Assembly (NCBI GenBank): GCA_011050235.1
Contig: DRGC01000006.1
Span: forward strand, 1-64,000
Source: Phycisphaerae bacterium
GTDB taxonomy: Bacteria; Planctomycetota; Phycisphaerae; SM23-33
Length of the DNA stretch: 64,000 nt
Reading direction: 5' to 3'
Made by a program: the position numbers and the translations under genes. Below, piece by piece: positions 1 through 8,653 of this stretch. Below the pieces are notes generated by a model. It saw only the letters and a program-made list of their open reading frames with translations. It did not search any database and was not told where the DNA came from. Position 1 is the stretch's first letter. Every line of letters begins with the position of its first letter.

Positions 1-500
1 GCCGGGGCCGCTGATCGCCTCGTGTCCTGCCAGCTTATCACCTTACACCACCTATAGATTCCATCCTTATCGACGACTTAAAGGGGGGGCGTAATTAAGG
101 AGTGAAATTATGGCCAAGATCGACGTACCCCACTCTGGACAGCAAAGATATGGACATGGGCGGCGTACCCAAAGCCCCCCCCGCCGCCGATCGAGGCTCT
201 ATCTCGCCAAGGCCTGGCGGACCTGGTTGAGCAGGTCGTCGATTTTGAAGGGCTTCATGAGCACCGCAGAGAGGCCCTCTCGATTGGCCTTGACGATGCT
301 GTGGCTGGGGTCGTAGCCGAACGCCGTCACCAGGGCCACCGGTCTATTGGCATGCGTCGCCTTGGTGACGGCGACCTCGCACCCCCAAACGATCAGCACA
401 TCATGGAACGTCCGCCGGATCGTCTCGTCGTCCTCGGCGACCAGAATGCGATTGTTCGCCCGTAACGGACGACGCGCTGCCCGTCGCCGACGGCCAGCCT
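1..500. repeat. Left copy of a ~0.98 kb tandem duplication
   Basis: Bases 1 to about 500 match 981 to about 1590 at an offset of 980 with few mismatches, apart from a 108-base internal deletion in this copy. The first ~198 bases are the non-coding 3' flank of the PAS-GAF-receiver gene, and the rest is its 3' coding end. The match is already in progress at base 1, so the repeat may continue to the left of the window. Similarity fades into the 3' end of the pseudopilin gene near 500. Confidence 0.9.
199..500 (-). pseudogene. Decayed 3' fragment of the PAS-GAF-receiver gene
   Basis: This is a truncated second copy of the C-terminal receiver domain of the gene at 1179-2873. The reading frame is open from about 399 to 199 and ends in the same sequence (KPFKIDDLLNQVRQALAR). 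Compared with the intact copy, 36 codons are missing in frame. The loss removes the segment with the phospho-acceptor Asp (LVISDVEMPG), so the fragment could not be phosphorylated normally. There is no start signal of its own and the upstream part is degraded. It lies directly downstream of the pseudopilin gene on the same strand, so it may still be transcribed as that gene's 3' untranslated region. Confidence 0.85.
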
Positions 501-507
501 GCGGCTG

Positions 508-912
508 CTACCAAGCCGAGTGGGCGTCGTCGTCCGGTGTAAACTCACCCGTCGTGCTGTTGTAGTACCAGGCGTGGGACGAACCGCCCTTGGTACCATC
601 GACGTCGACGGTCACAGTGTCCGTGAACGGATTGCTCGGGAACTTGGTCAGATACGGGCCATAGTCCGCACCGGCGTTGCCGTCGATGTCGGTTACTATC
701 ATCAGGTTTGACGTATTCGAGGGATAGTCGCCCTTATGCTGGATTCGATAAAGCTCCAGTTGACTACGGACCGTTTTCAAATCGCTTGCCAGAGCCGATT
801 CCTTGGTGTCGTTGGACGTCTCAGTGAATTGCGAGACGACGATGGCTGCCAAAACGCCCAGAATAATCACCACGATAAGAATTTCGATAAGTGTAAAACC
901 TTTGTGCGTCAT
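508..912 (-). CDS. GspG-like type II secretion pseudopilin
   Basis: A 134-residue prepilin-like protein. It begins with a short positive leader and GFTLIEILIVV, the type IV prepilin peptidase site (cleavage after G, Glu at +5), followed by one hydrophobic helix. The rest resembles the GspG major pseudopilin: an LELYRIQHKGDYP stretch, a GPYLTKFPSNPF loop and a WYYN strand near the end. The role is inferred as a subunit or accessory protein of a type II secretion or pseudopilus system in the inner membrane and periplasm; no gsp genes for the machinery are in view. The ATG at 912 was chosen because it sits just before the prepilin leader with an AGAGGG ribosome site upstream. The gene is flanked on both sides by copies of the same receiver-gene 3' end. 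Confidence 0.88.
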   Translation of the reverse strand: MTHKGFTLIEILIVVIILGVLAAIVVSQFTETSNDTKESALASDLKTVRSQLELYRIQHKGDYPSNTSNLMIVTDIDGNAGADYGPYLTKFPSNPFTDTVTVDVDGTKGGSSHAWYYNSTTGEFTPDDDAHSAW

Positions 913-980
913 GGAAACGCCCTCTGGTTGCATCTGCCTCTTGTTCTGCACTGGCCCCCCCCACCGCGTTGACAGCATGG

Positions 981-1590
981 GCCGGGGCCGCTGATCGCCT
1001 CGTGTCCTGCCAGCTTATCACCTTACACCACCTATAGATTCCATCCTTATCGACGACTTAAAGGGGGGGCGTAATTAAGGAGTGAAATTATGGCCAAGAT
1101 CGACGTAACCCACTCTGGACAGCAAAGATATGGACATGGGCGGCGTACCCAAAGCCCCCCCCGCCGCCGATCGAGGCTCTATCTCGCCAAGGCCTGGCGA
1201 ACCTGGTTGAGCAGGTCGTCGATTTTGAAGGGCTTCATGAGCACCGCCGAGAGGCCCTCTCGATTGGCCTTGACGATGCTGTGGCTGGGGTCGTAGCCGA
1301 ACGCCGTCACCAGGATCACCGGCGTGCTCGGATGGGCAGCCTTGGTGGCGGCGAACACGTCGTAGCCCGTCGCGCCAGGCATTTCGACGTCGGAAATGAC
1401 CAGGTCGAACCGGTCGCGACTTACCCGCTGTTTCGCCTCGGCCCCGTCAGAGGCGACGGCGACCTCGCACCCGCAAACGATCAGCACATCATGGAGCGTC
1501 CGCCGGATCGTCTCGTCGTCCTCGGCGACCAGAATGCGTTTGTTCGCCAGCAACGGATCGACGCGCTGCCCGTCGCTGTCGGACGGCAGG
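981..1590. repeat. Right (intact) copy of the ~0.98 kb tandem duplication
   Basis: Partner of bases 1-500. It contains the intact 3' end of the PAS-GAF-receiver gene and about 198 bases of its downstream flank. The stretch 913-1178 between the two minus-strand genes holds no other gene that I can support; it has a C-rich run at 1156-1163 but no clear terminator. Confidence 0.9.
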
Positions 1591-2873
1591 ATGCCGCCTC
1601 CCGCCCCGTCGGCCCACTGGCGCAGCGACGTCTGGACCCGCGTCGCCTGTTCGACAATTCCCCCCAACCGCTCGTGCAACTCGTCGTTGCCGAGATAGTC
1701 TTCCATCAACTCGCCCATCTCGCTGATCACGTCGTTGATCGGGCCGGACAACTGGGCCGACATCGTCTCGCTCACTTGCCGGTGGACGGTATAGCGCTCG
1801 CTCACCAGCAGGTTCAGCAGATTCAGCGCCATCGCAACGTAATTGGCGAACATCTCGGCGAACTGCCGGTCGTCGTCGTTGAAGGCGTTTGTCTCGTCGG
1901 ACTCGACGTGCAGCACGCCGATGACGCGGTCGTGCATGCGCAGCGGCACGGTCAGGCTGCTGCCCGAGCCCGTCAGTGACAACAGATAACGCGGGTCCGC
2001 GCTCGTGTCCGGGCAGATATAGCTTCGCCCCGTTGCCGCCACGTAGCCCGTGATGCCGTTGCCTTCCGTGGAGGCGAAAATCCGATAGGCGCTGGCCGTC
2101 TCGTCCAGCCCCTCGGCGATGATGATTCCCAGTTGGTTGGTCTTGGGGCTCAGCACGAACAGCGCCCAGTGATGATAGTTCAGCACCCCGCGGCTGAAGC
2201 GGATGATGCGATCCTCAAGCAGGTCCAGTCGCTGCTGAGCGTTCTTCTGGCTGATGGCCTCGTCGTCCAGGCGCACCAGCTCGCGCCCGGCCTGATCGAT
2301 GGCGTTGATCTTGAGCTGTTGCTGACGCTGCTGGGTGGTGTTGATCACCACGGCGGAAATATATCGCAGGGCCCCCCGCTCATCGCGCACGGGCGAGCAG
2401 ACCACATCGTTGCACAACCCGTCGGCCGAGGTCAGTGAATAGTGCTTGCCGCGCTCGGCGCCCCCCTGTGACGCAGCGGAAAACTCACGCGATGCCTGCG
2501 CACACAGCCCGGCCAACTCATCCAGCATGTGGCCCGATAGATCGCGCAGCCGGCGATTGGCCCAGACCATCTGCCCGTCCGGCGCCGTCAGACACACCCC
2601 GTCGCCGATCTGATCGAGCACCACCGCCGCCTGCTGCGTGACAATGCCCCGCTCCAACGCTAAAAAGTCCGCCGTCTCGGCCAGCACCGCATCCGCCCCG
2701 GCGTCGCGCATCGCCGCCAGCGCCTCGTCCAAGCCGTCGACCATCTGAATGTCGAACTCCGACTGCAGCAGCGAGACGAGGCCTTCCGTCTCAAGACGCG
2801 GGCCCTTGAGGATCAACAGTTTGCGCATTGCCAACTCCGCCGCGGGATCCGCCGGCTGTGCGAGCCAACTCAT
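1179..2873 (-). CDS. PAS-GAF-receiver signalling protein (no kinase domain)
   Basis: 564 residues. Domains in order: an N-terminal receiver-like region (about 15-80) without an obvious acceptor Asp, a PAS domain (about 80-190, with VLDQIGDGVCLTAPDG), a GAF domain (about 230-375), a helical linker (about 375-440) resembling a dimerisation helix but with no H-box, and a C-terminal receiver (about 445-564) with the acidic pocket EDD, acceptor LVISDVEMPG and the conserved VTAFG and KP motifs. No HATPase domain is present, so it probably senses a small ligand or redox state and is phosphorylated by another kinase. The ATG at 2873 follows a good AAGGAG site; longer in-frame starts lack one. Its 3' end is duplicated at 199-500. 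Confidence 0.85.
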   Translation of the reverse strand: MSWLAQPADPAAELAMRKLLILKGPRLETEGLVSLLQSEFDIQMVDGLDEALAAMRDAGADAVLAETADFLALERGIVTQQAAVVLDQIGDGVCLTAPDGQMVWANRRLRDLSGHMLDELAGLCAQASREFSAASQGGAERGKHYSLTSADGLCNDVVCSPVRDERGALRYISAVVINTTQQRQQQLKINAIDQAGRELVRLDDEAISQKNAQQRLDLLEDRIIRFSRGVLNYHHWALFVLSPKTNQLGIIIAEGLDETASAYRIFASTEGNGITGYVAATGRSYICPDTSADPRYLLSLTGSGSSLTVPLRMHDRVIGVLHVESDETNAFNDDDRQFAEMFANYVAMALNLLNLLVSERYTVHRQVSETMSAQLSGPINDVISEMGELMEDYLGNDELHERLGGIVEQATRVQTSLRQWADGAGGGILPSDSDGQRVDPLLANKRILVAEDDETIRRTLHDVLIVCGCEVAVASDGAEAKQRVSRDRFDLVISDVEMPGATGYDVFAATKAAHPSTPVILVTAFGYDPSHSIVKANREGLSAVLMKPFKIDDLLNQVRQALAR

Positions 2874-2991
2874 GCTATCTCCTTGGACGAGCGAACGCCG
2901 ATACCTGACGATGTTTCCATCGACCATTGCTCCACCGTTGCGCCAGTCTGCTTGCCTCCTGCACGCCTCCGCCGCCCGTCATCAACATCGC

Positions 2992-3504
2992 CTATGAAAA
3001 CTGCTCTCGGCAGACGACCTCATCGAGACTCTTGCGCGTCTTGGCGTGCGGCTCGATGGCCGGGTAGCCGATCGGCAGCAACTCGATGATCTTCGCCGGC
3101 GCCTCAACGCCGAGGATCCGGCGACACGTATCCTGATCGAATGCGCCGATCCAGCACGTGCCCAACCCCTCAGCCGTCGCCGCCAGCGTCATGTGATCGA
3201 TTGCAATCGCACAGTTGACGGGATCGCCGGGCACGGTGCACGACATCACGGTGTTCTCGTCGAGCCCGACAACGGCAATGACGGCCGGCGCCTGGCCGAC
3301 GAAGGCCTGGTTGTTTGCGCCCACGGCCAGAGCCTTTCGCCGGTCCGGGTCGGTGACGACGACGAACTTCCACGGCTGGCTGTTGTTGCCGCTTGGGGCC
3401 AGCCGCCCGGCGTTGAGGACACGATCGAGCTTGTCCGGCTCGATAGGCGCATCCGCGAACGCCCGACAGCTAAACCGTCCGGCTATCGCTTCGTATACAT
3501 CCAT
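2992..3504 (-). CDS. Nitroreductase family protein
   Basis: 170 residues, the usual size of short FMN-dependent nitroreductases. The N-terminal SCRAF motif and the APSGNNSQPWKFVVV segment are the FMN-binding hallmarks, and the AATAEGLGTCWIGAF segment is the typical second flavin-contact region. Members reduce nitro groups, quinones or flavins with NAD(P)H in the cytoplasm; the substrate cannot be told from sequence. The gene stands alone between the signalling gene and a small membrane protein, in the same direction as both. The ATG at 3504 has only a weak ribosome site. Confidence 0.88.
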   Translation of the reverse strand: MDVYEAIAGRFSCRAFADAPIEPDKLDRVLNAGRLAPSGNNSQPWKFVVVTDPDRRKALAVGANNQAFVGQAPAVIAVVGLDENTVMSCTVPGDPVNCAIAIDHMTLAATAEGLGTCWIGAFDQDTCRRILGVEAPAKIIELLPIGYPAIEPHAKTRKSLDEVVCREQFS

Positions 3505-3545
3505 GATATTCGTCTGCGTTTCGAGCAGATCACGGCCAACTGAGT

Positions 3546-3860
3546 TTACTCGCCGGAGCTCGCATCACTCGGCGGAACGGCGCTCTTGGCCGCATCCAGC
3601 ATGCCCTGCACCGATACGGTGGTTCCCGCGCAGCTCAGCACCGCCATGGCGAATGCCACCGACAGGCCGATGATGTCGAATACCCTGGCCACTTTCATGG
3701 TGCTGCCGCCCAATGTGAAGAACAAGCCCATAAATGCGAACAGCAGGCCAAGCGCGCCCAGGAAGAACAATGGTGGGCGCCTCACGATGTGCCACCGTGC
3801 CAATGCATACAAGTAAAACACGAACAGGATCATCAACAGGACGCTTTCGAGACCGGGCAT
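3546..3860 (-). CDS. Small three-helix membrane protein, unknown function
   Basis: 104 residues with three predicted membrane helices (about 5-24, 30-52 and 62-88) and a short polar, Ser-rich C-terminal tail (PPSDASSGE). I do not recognise a family. The start at 3860 is supported by GGAAGGAG about nine bases upstream. It lies upstream of and co-oriented with the nitroreductase, with 41 bases between them, so they may share a transcript. It is probably a real gene because of the strong ribosome site and the coherent hydrophobic pattern. Confidence 0.65.
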   Translation of the reverse strand: MPGLESVLLMILFVFYLYALARWHIVRRPPLFFLGALGLLFAFMGLFFTLGGSTMKVARVFDIIGLSVAFAMAVLSCAGTTVSVQGMLDAAKSAVPPSDASSGE

Positions 3861-3989
3861 AGAGGTGCTCCTTCCGTGGTAAGTGCAGAAGTCCGATTTG
3901 TTTTATCGCTGCCGACGGTCAATAGAATCACCGGGCCGCAACGGCGAAGCAAGGAATAATTTCCAATTTGTATATCTTCCCCCCCCCCG

Positions 3990-5261
3990 CTACTGCCAGA
4001 GCGGCCTTTCGGCGTAGTGGCCGACCATGGTCCGTTGCGGCCGGGAGGCGCACTCGATCTTCACGATGCCGTAGCCGATGTTCTTGTCCGGACACGTCCG
4101 CGGCAAGGGCCACATCTCCAGCTTCTGCTTGTCGTGGCGGAACTTCAACGCCTTGGGGCCGGCCGGCGTGATCAGGCTGACGCGCTTGACCTTGCCCTTG
4201 AAGTAGCCCACGCTCATCCGCTCGCCGGGCCAGTGTCGCAGCCACGCGTAGGCCGTATTGCCCTTGCGGGTCCATTCCACGTAGTTGTTGAGCGGCTCGA
4301 GGCCGCCGCCGCGGTCGACCCGGCCGTAGACGGCCTCGCCGTAAATCTTCAGCCACTTGCCGATCCGCGTGAGTCGCCTCACAGCCGGCGGCGGCACGGA
4401 CCCATCCGGCGCGGGGCCGATGTTCAGCAGGAAGTTGCCGCCGCCGTAAGCGATCTGCTGCAGCATGAACAGGATGTGGCGGGCGTCGCGGTAGTCCTCG
4501 TCGGGCGTGTCCATGTAGCCCCACGAGCCGTTGAACGTCATCGCCGTCTCCCACGCCCTGCCCTCCGGGGCGGCGCGGATGGTCTCTTCCGGCGTGGTGT
4601 AGTCCTCGGCCAGCATGCCGCGGTCGTTGATGATGATGCCCGGCTGGAGCTTGCGGACCATATTGTTGGTCTTCCGCATCTCCCAGGCCGCCGCGTCCGG
4701 CAGCGGGTACGGCACGTCGTACCAGAGGATGTCGATCCGGCCGTAATTGCTCATCAGCTCGCGGAGCTGGCCCTGCACATAGTCCAGGAATCGCCGCCGG
4801 GCGGCCGGGTCGTGCAGACACCGCAGACCGTCGCGGTGATGCCAATCGATCAGCGAATAATACAGCCCCACCCGCATCCCCTGCTCGCGGGCGGCTGCGA
4901 CGTACTCCGCCACGAAGTCTCGCCCCGGCCCCATCTTGGCTGACGTGCACTCGCTGACCTGCGAATCCCACATCGAAAAACCGTCGTGGTGACGCGTGGT
5001 GAAGACCATGTACTTCTGCCCGGCCGCCTTGGCGAGCTTGGCCCACTCCCGCGCGCAGCCGGCCTTGGGGCGGAACGTGTCGGCGAGGGCGAAGTACTCC
5101 TCCCACGGGATCCGCTCCTGATTGACCGCCCACTCATGCCGGCCGATGAGGCTGTACAACCCCCAATGGATAAACATCCCAAACCGCGCCTCATGCCACC
5201 ACGTCATGCGGCGCTTGCGGTCCAGTTCGGTCTTGGTGAGTTTCTTCGTCTTACGCGCCAC
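3990..5261 (-). CDS. GH29 alpha-L-fucosidase, paralogue 1
   Basis: 423 residues. The N-terminal segment WWHEARFGMFIHWGLYS is the GH29 signature at the start of the barrel, and KYMVFTTRHHDGFSMWDS is the second conserved block. IDILWYDVPYP carries the Asp expected to be the catalytic nucleophile, although the usual following Gly is Val. A C-terminal beta domain follows. Family members remove terminal alpha-L-fucose from glycans. No signal peptide is visible, so it should act in the cytoplasm on imported oligosaccharides. The GTG at 5261 was chosen because it aligns with the ATG starts of the two paralogues (VARK/MARK/MAGK) and follows GGGAG. It is the last of three paralogues on this strand. 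Confidence 0.92.
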   Translation of the reverse strand: MARKTKKLTKTELDRKRRMTWWHEARFGMFIHWGLYSLIGRHEWAVNQERIPWEEYFALADTFRPKAGCAREWAKLAKAAGQKYMVFTTRHHDGFSMWDSQVSECTSAKMGPGRDFVAEYVAAAREQGMRVGLYYSLIDWHHRDGLRCLHDPAARRRFLDYVQGQLRELMSNYGRIDILWYDVPYPLPDAAAWEMRKTNNMVRKLQPGIIINDRGMLAEDYTTPEETIRAAPEGRAWETAMTFNGSWGYMDTPDEDYRDARHILFMLQQIAYGGGNFLLNIGPAPDGSVPPPAVRRLTRIGKWLKIYGEAVYGRVDRGGGLEPLNNYVEWTRKGNTAYAWLRHWPGERMSVGYFKGKVKRVSLITPAGPKALKFRHDKQKLEMWPLPRTCPDKNIGYGIVKIECASRPQRTMVGHYAERPLWQ

Positions 5262-5282
5262 GGCAAACTCCCGGCGTTGGGG

Positions 5283-5312
5283 AAAGCCCACGGACAGCCG
5301 TCCGTGGGCTTT
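5283..5312 (-). terminator. 13-bp perfect hairpin between fucosidase genes
   Basis: Bases 5283-5295 and 5300-5312 pair perfectly over 13 bp with a four-base loop. On the minus strand the stem ends in TTT but no long U tract follows, so it is either a weak terminator or an RNA-processing/stabilising stem between fucosidase 2 (stop at 5341) and fucosidase 1 (start at 5261). Confidence 0.6.
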
Positions 5313-5340
5313 CGATGTACGTGTGTTCCTTGCTCGTCTG

Positions 5341-6621
5341 CTACTTCCAATGTCCGGCCGCTTCGGTGTGGGTGGCCATGCCGCGGGAGGGCTTGGAGGC
5401 GCAGTTGATCTGCAGGATCGCTATGCCGAGGGCCTTGTCCGGGCAGGTCCTGGGCAGGCCCGAGATCACCAGGCGGCGCGGCTCTTGCTTGAACTTCAGC
5501 CGGGTCGCGCCCTTGGGGCCCAGCAGCTTGACGGACTTGACCTTGCCCTTCCAGCGGCCGATGCCGAACTCCGTGCCCGGCCAGTTCCGCACCCACGCGT
5601 AGGCGGTCTTGCCCTTGGCGGTCCAGTCAGCCACGGCCAGCGAACCGAGAATGCCGCCCGGCGTCCGCGGGCGAAGGCCGTAGACCATCTTCTTGCCGTA
5701 GACGTCCAACCATCTGCCCACGCGCTTGAGCCGCTCGTGGGCGATCGCCGGCAGCGTGCCGTCGGCGTGGGGGCCGACGTTCAGCAGCAGGTTGCCCCCC
5801 TGCTGGGTGACCTGATGCAGCATGCGGACCACCTCGCGCGCCGAGTGCCAATCCTCAGCCGGCGTATCCATAAAGCCCCACGAACCGTTGAACGTCATGC
5901 ACGCCTCCCAGGCCCGGCCTTCGCCTTCGGCCACGATGGACTCTTCGGGCGTGCCGAAATCCTCGGGGATCAGCGAGCGGTCGTTGAGGACTATGTCCGG
6001 CTGAAGCTTGCGGACCATGCGGTTCATCTTGGCCGACTCCCACGCCTTGGCGTCGGGCAGCGGGTGGGCGACGTCGTACCAGAGGATGTCGATCTTGCCG
6101 AACTTGGTCATCAGTTCCTTGACCAGCGCGTGGGTGTAATCGACGAACCGCCGCCGGGCCGGTTCGCTGGTGGCGCAGCGGTAGCCATCCGGGTGGTGCC
6201 AGTCCATCAGCGAGTAGTAAAAGCCCACCTTGAGGCCTTCCGCCCGCGCCGCGGCCACGTACTCGGCCACCAGGTCGCGGCCGGGGCCGGTTCTGCCCGC
6301 GCAGTAGTCGGTCACGTCCGAATCCCACAGGCAGTAGCCCTCGTGGTGCTTGGTGGTCATGACCATGTACTTCATGCCCGCCTTTTTGGCGAGCTTGGCC
6401 CATTCGCGCATGCAGTTGGGCTTGGGCTTGAACTTGGCGGCCAGTTGCTCGTATTCGCCAATGGGGATCTGCTCGATGTTCTGCACCCATTCGTGGCGGC
6501 CGAGGATGCTGTACAGGCCCCAGTGAACGAACATGCCGAATCGGGCCTTGTGCCACCACTGCATGCGACGCTTGCGATCGGCCAGAACACCCTTTGCACG
6601 CTTACTCAGTTTGCGGGCCAT
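5341..6621 (-). CDS. GH29 alpha-L-fucosidase, paralogue 2
   Basis: 426 residues with the same architecture as its two neighbours: the WWHKARFGMFVHWGLYS block near residue 22, the MTTKHHEGYCLWDS block, and IDILWYDVAHP with the presumed nucleophilic Asp. No signal peptide is seen. Relative to paralogue 1 it differs throughout, so the duplication is old. The ATG at 6621 follows an AGGAGAG site. A 13-bp hairpin separates it from paralogue 1, and the motif-less GspG-like gene lies 55 bases upstream. Likely role: hydrolysis of fucosyl linkages, probably with a substrate preference different from its paralogues. Confidence 0.92.
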   Translation of the reverse strand: MARKLSKRAKGVLADRKRRMQWWHKARFGMFVHWGLYSILGRHEWVQNIEQIPIGEYEQLAAKFKPKPNCMREWAKLAKKAGMKYMVMTTKHHEGYCLWDSDVTDYCAGRTGPGRDLVAEYVAAARAEGLKVGFYYSLMDWHHPDGYRCATSEPARRRFVDYTHALVKELMTKFGKIDILWYDVAHPLPDAKAWESAKMNRMVRKLQPDIVLNDRSLIPEDFGTPEESIVAEGEGRAWEACMTFNGSWGFMDTPAEDWHSAREVVRMLHQVTQQGGNLLLNVGPHADGTLPAIAHERLKRVGRWLDVYGKKMVYGLRPRTPGGILGSLAVADWTAKGKTAYAWVRNWPGTEFGIGRWKGKVKSVKLLGPKGATRLKFKQEPRRLVISGLPRTCPDKALGIAILQINCASKPSRGMATHTEAAGHWK

Positions 6622-6676
6622 TATGCTCTCCTATTCTGTTGGATCTGTGGGGCGAACACGCCCTGCGGACTTACGA

Positions 6677-7132
6677 TCACCGGTCCATGTGTTCCGGATT
6701 GTTCGGGTGAATCTTACCGGTCCGGGCGTTGTAGTACCACGCCTGCGGCCCTTTGCCCTTGGTCTTTGTCTGCACGTCGTTGGTCTCCGTGAAGGGGTTG
6801 ACGGGCAGGCCCCCCGTCACGTACGGGCCGTAAATGCCTCCCGGCTTGCCGTTGGCGTCGGTGGCTTGGGTCAACAGGTCCAGCGTTCGAGGATACGTGC
6901 CGTGGTGCTGAAGCTTGTACAGCTCCAGATGGGCCCGAAGCGTTCGCAGATCGTTCCAGAGAACCACTTCCTTGGCCTTTCTTATCGGGCCGAGCACCAT
7001 TGTCTCGGCGAGACCTTTGAGCCGCTCGTTGGTGTCGGCGGTGTCGGCGTCATCGTTGGTCGTGACCACGACAATCGCGATGACGGCCGGGATGATGATC
7101 AGTATGCCAAGGAGTCCAAGTTTGCGGTTCAT
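6677..7132 (-). CDS. GspG-like protein lacking the prepilin cleavage motif
   Basis: 151 residues. The C-terminal two thirds match the pseudopilin at 508-912 feature by feature: DLRTLRAHLELYKLQHHGTYP, a GPYVTGGLPVNPFTET loop, and AWYYNARTGKIHP. The N-terminus, however, is MNRKLGLLGILIIIPAVIAI: a hydrophobic helix without GFTLIE and without Glu at +5, so it should not be a normal prepilin peptidase substrate. It is probably a membrane-anchored, non-cleaved GspG-domain protein. An upstream in-frame start at 7195 would add 21 residues rich in Arg and Ala and would not restore the motif. It sits between fucosidase paralogues 3 and 2 on the same strand. Confidence 0.8.
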   Translation of the reverse strand: MNRKLGLLGILIIIPAVIAIVVVTTNDDADTADTNERLKGLAETMVLGPIRKAKEVVLWNDLRTLRAHLELYKLQHHGTYPRTLDLLTQATDANGKPGGIYGPYVTGGLPVNPFTETNDVQTKTKGKGPQAWYYNARTGKIHPNNPEHMDR

Positions 7133-7195
7133 GAAGGCGGCCCTTTCGCTCTGCGCGGCCCGCCGCGCTGCCCTGTGCTTGCAGCTATGTTGCAT

Positions 7196-8491
7196 TTAAT
7201 AGTCGTAGTCGCCCCACCAGACGACGGCGTTTTCCGTGTGGATGCCCATCTTACGCGTGGGCCTGGAGGCGCAATCGATCTGCAGAATCGCGATGCCCAC
7301 GGCCTTGTCCGGACAGGCCTTGGGCAGACCGGTAATGACCAGCCGCCGCGGGGTCTGGGTGAACTTGACGGGCTTGGCCCCTTGGGGCGTCAGCAGCTTG
7401 ACGCGCTTGACCTTGCCTTTGAACCAGCCCATGCCCACCTCGCCGTTGGGCCAGGTGTTGCACCACGCGAACACCCTCTTGGGATTGCGGCCGCGGGTCC
7501 AGACGATCATGTTCCCCACGTCGCACAGCCCATCCGACCGAGGCCGGGGGCCGTAGACGCATTTCTTGCCGTACACGTCCATCCACTTGCCGACCTTGGT
7601 CAGCCGCTCGACGGCCTGGACCGGCACGGAACCGTCCGGCTTGGGGCCGATGTTCAGCAGCAGGTTGCCGCCGCCGGCGACGCACTGTCGCAGCATCAGC
7701 ACCACGTCCCGCGCGCCGTGCCAGGCGTCGTCGGTGGTGTCGACCCATCCCCACGAGCCGTTGAACGTCATGCACGCTTCCCACGCCCTGCCCGCGCCGG
7801 CGGCGACGATGGACTCTTCCGGCGTGCCAAAATCCTCGGGCATCTGGGAGCGGTCGTTGACGACGATGTCCGGCTGGAGCTTGCGGACCATGCGGTTGAG
7901 CTTGGCCGATTCCCACGTCTTGGCGTTCAACGGATACGACACGTCGTACCACAGGACGTCGATGGCGCCGAACTTGGTCATCAACTCGCGGACCTGGGCG
8001 TGGATGTATTTGACGAACCGCTTGCGGGCGGGCTCGGACTTGCAGCACTTGAAGCCGTCGCGGTGGTGCCAATCCATCATCGAGAAGTAGAAGCCCACCT
8101 TGAGGCCCTCCCCCCGGCAGGCGGCGACGTACTCAGCCACCAGATCGCGCCCCGGGCCGGTCTTCGCGGCGTTGTAGTCGGTGGTGGCGGTGTCCCAGAG
8201 GCAATAGCCTTCGTGGTGCTTGGTCGTCAGCACCATGTACTTCATGCCCGCCTTCTTCGCGAGCTTGGCCCACTGGCGGGCGCAGTTGCGCTTGGGCTTG
8301 AACTTCCTGGCCAGCGCCTCGTACTGGTCGCGCGGGATCTGTTCGTTGTTCTGCACCCATTCGTGCCGGCCGACGACCGAATACAGCCCCCAATGAACAA
8401 ACATCCCGAACCGCGCCTCATGCCACCACGCCATCCGACGCTTGCGGTCGGCCAGTTCGGCCCTTGCCTTCTTGCTGAGCTTGCCAGCCAT
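7196..8491 (-). CDS. GH29 alpha-L-fucosidase, paralogue 3
   Basis: 431 residues; the first gene of the three-paralogue cluster. It carries WWHEARFGMFVHWGLYS, LTTKHHEGYCLWDT and IDVLWYDVSYP, the last with the presumed nucleophile Asp. No signal peptide is visible. The ATG at 8491 was chosen for its AGGAG site and for alignment with the paralogues; a longer in-frame start at 8548 adds a non-conserved segment. Paralogues 2 and 3 look closer to each other than to paralogue 1 in the conserved blocks (both have EGYCLWD). Family knowledge: retaining fucosidases releasing L-fucose. Confidence 0.92.
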   Translation of the reverse strand: MAGKLSKKARAELADRKRRMAWWHEARFGMFVHWGLYSVVGRHEWVQNNEQIPRDQYEALARKFKPKRNCARQWAKLAKKAGMKYMVLTTKHHEGYCLWDTATTDYNAAKTGPGRDLVAEYVAACRGEGLKVGFYFSMMDWHHRDGFKCCKSEPARKRFVKYIHAQVRELMTKFGAIDVLWYDVSYPLNAKTWESAKLNRMVRKLQPDIVVNDRSQMPEDFGTPEESIVAAGAGRAWEACMTFNGSWGWVDTTDDAWHGARDVVLMLRQCVAGGGNLLLNIGPKPDGSVPVQAVERLTKVGKWMDVYGKKCVYGPRPRSDGLCDVGNMIVWTRGRNPKRVFAWCNTWPNGEVGMGWFKGKVKRVKLLTPQGAKPVKFTQTPRRLVITGLPKACPDKAVGIAILQIDCASRPTRKMGIHTENAVVWWGDYDY

Positions 8492-8653
8492 GATCTGCTC
8501 CTGTCTGCGTGTTGGTACCATCAGCCGCCCCGACGCCGGGGGGATCACCCGACATTACGTACCCGCCACGGTCGCGTCAAGGCGACGGCCGCCGCAAAGT
8601 GGCGGCCGCGGCTTTGCAGCGGGCGCGGCTTTGCGGCGGGCGCGGAAAGAGTC

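Noticed and set aside
110-316. Plus-strand frame of 68 codons with a good AAGGAG site, present again at 1090-1296
   Set aside because: It is antisense to the receiver-domain gene for most of its length, the two copies are recent duplicates so they give no independent support, and the translated sequence has no recognisable feature.
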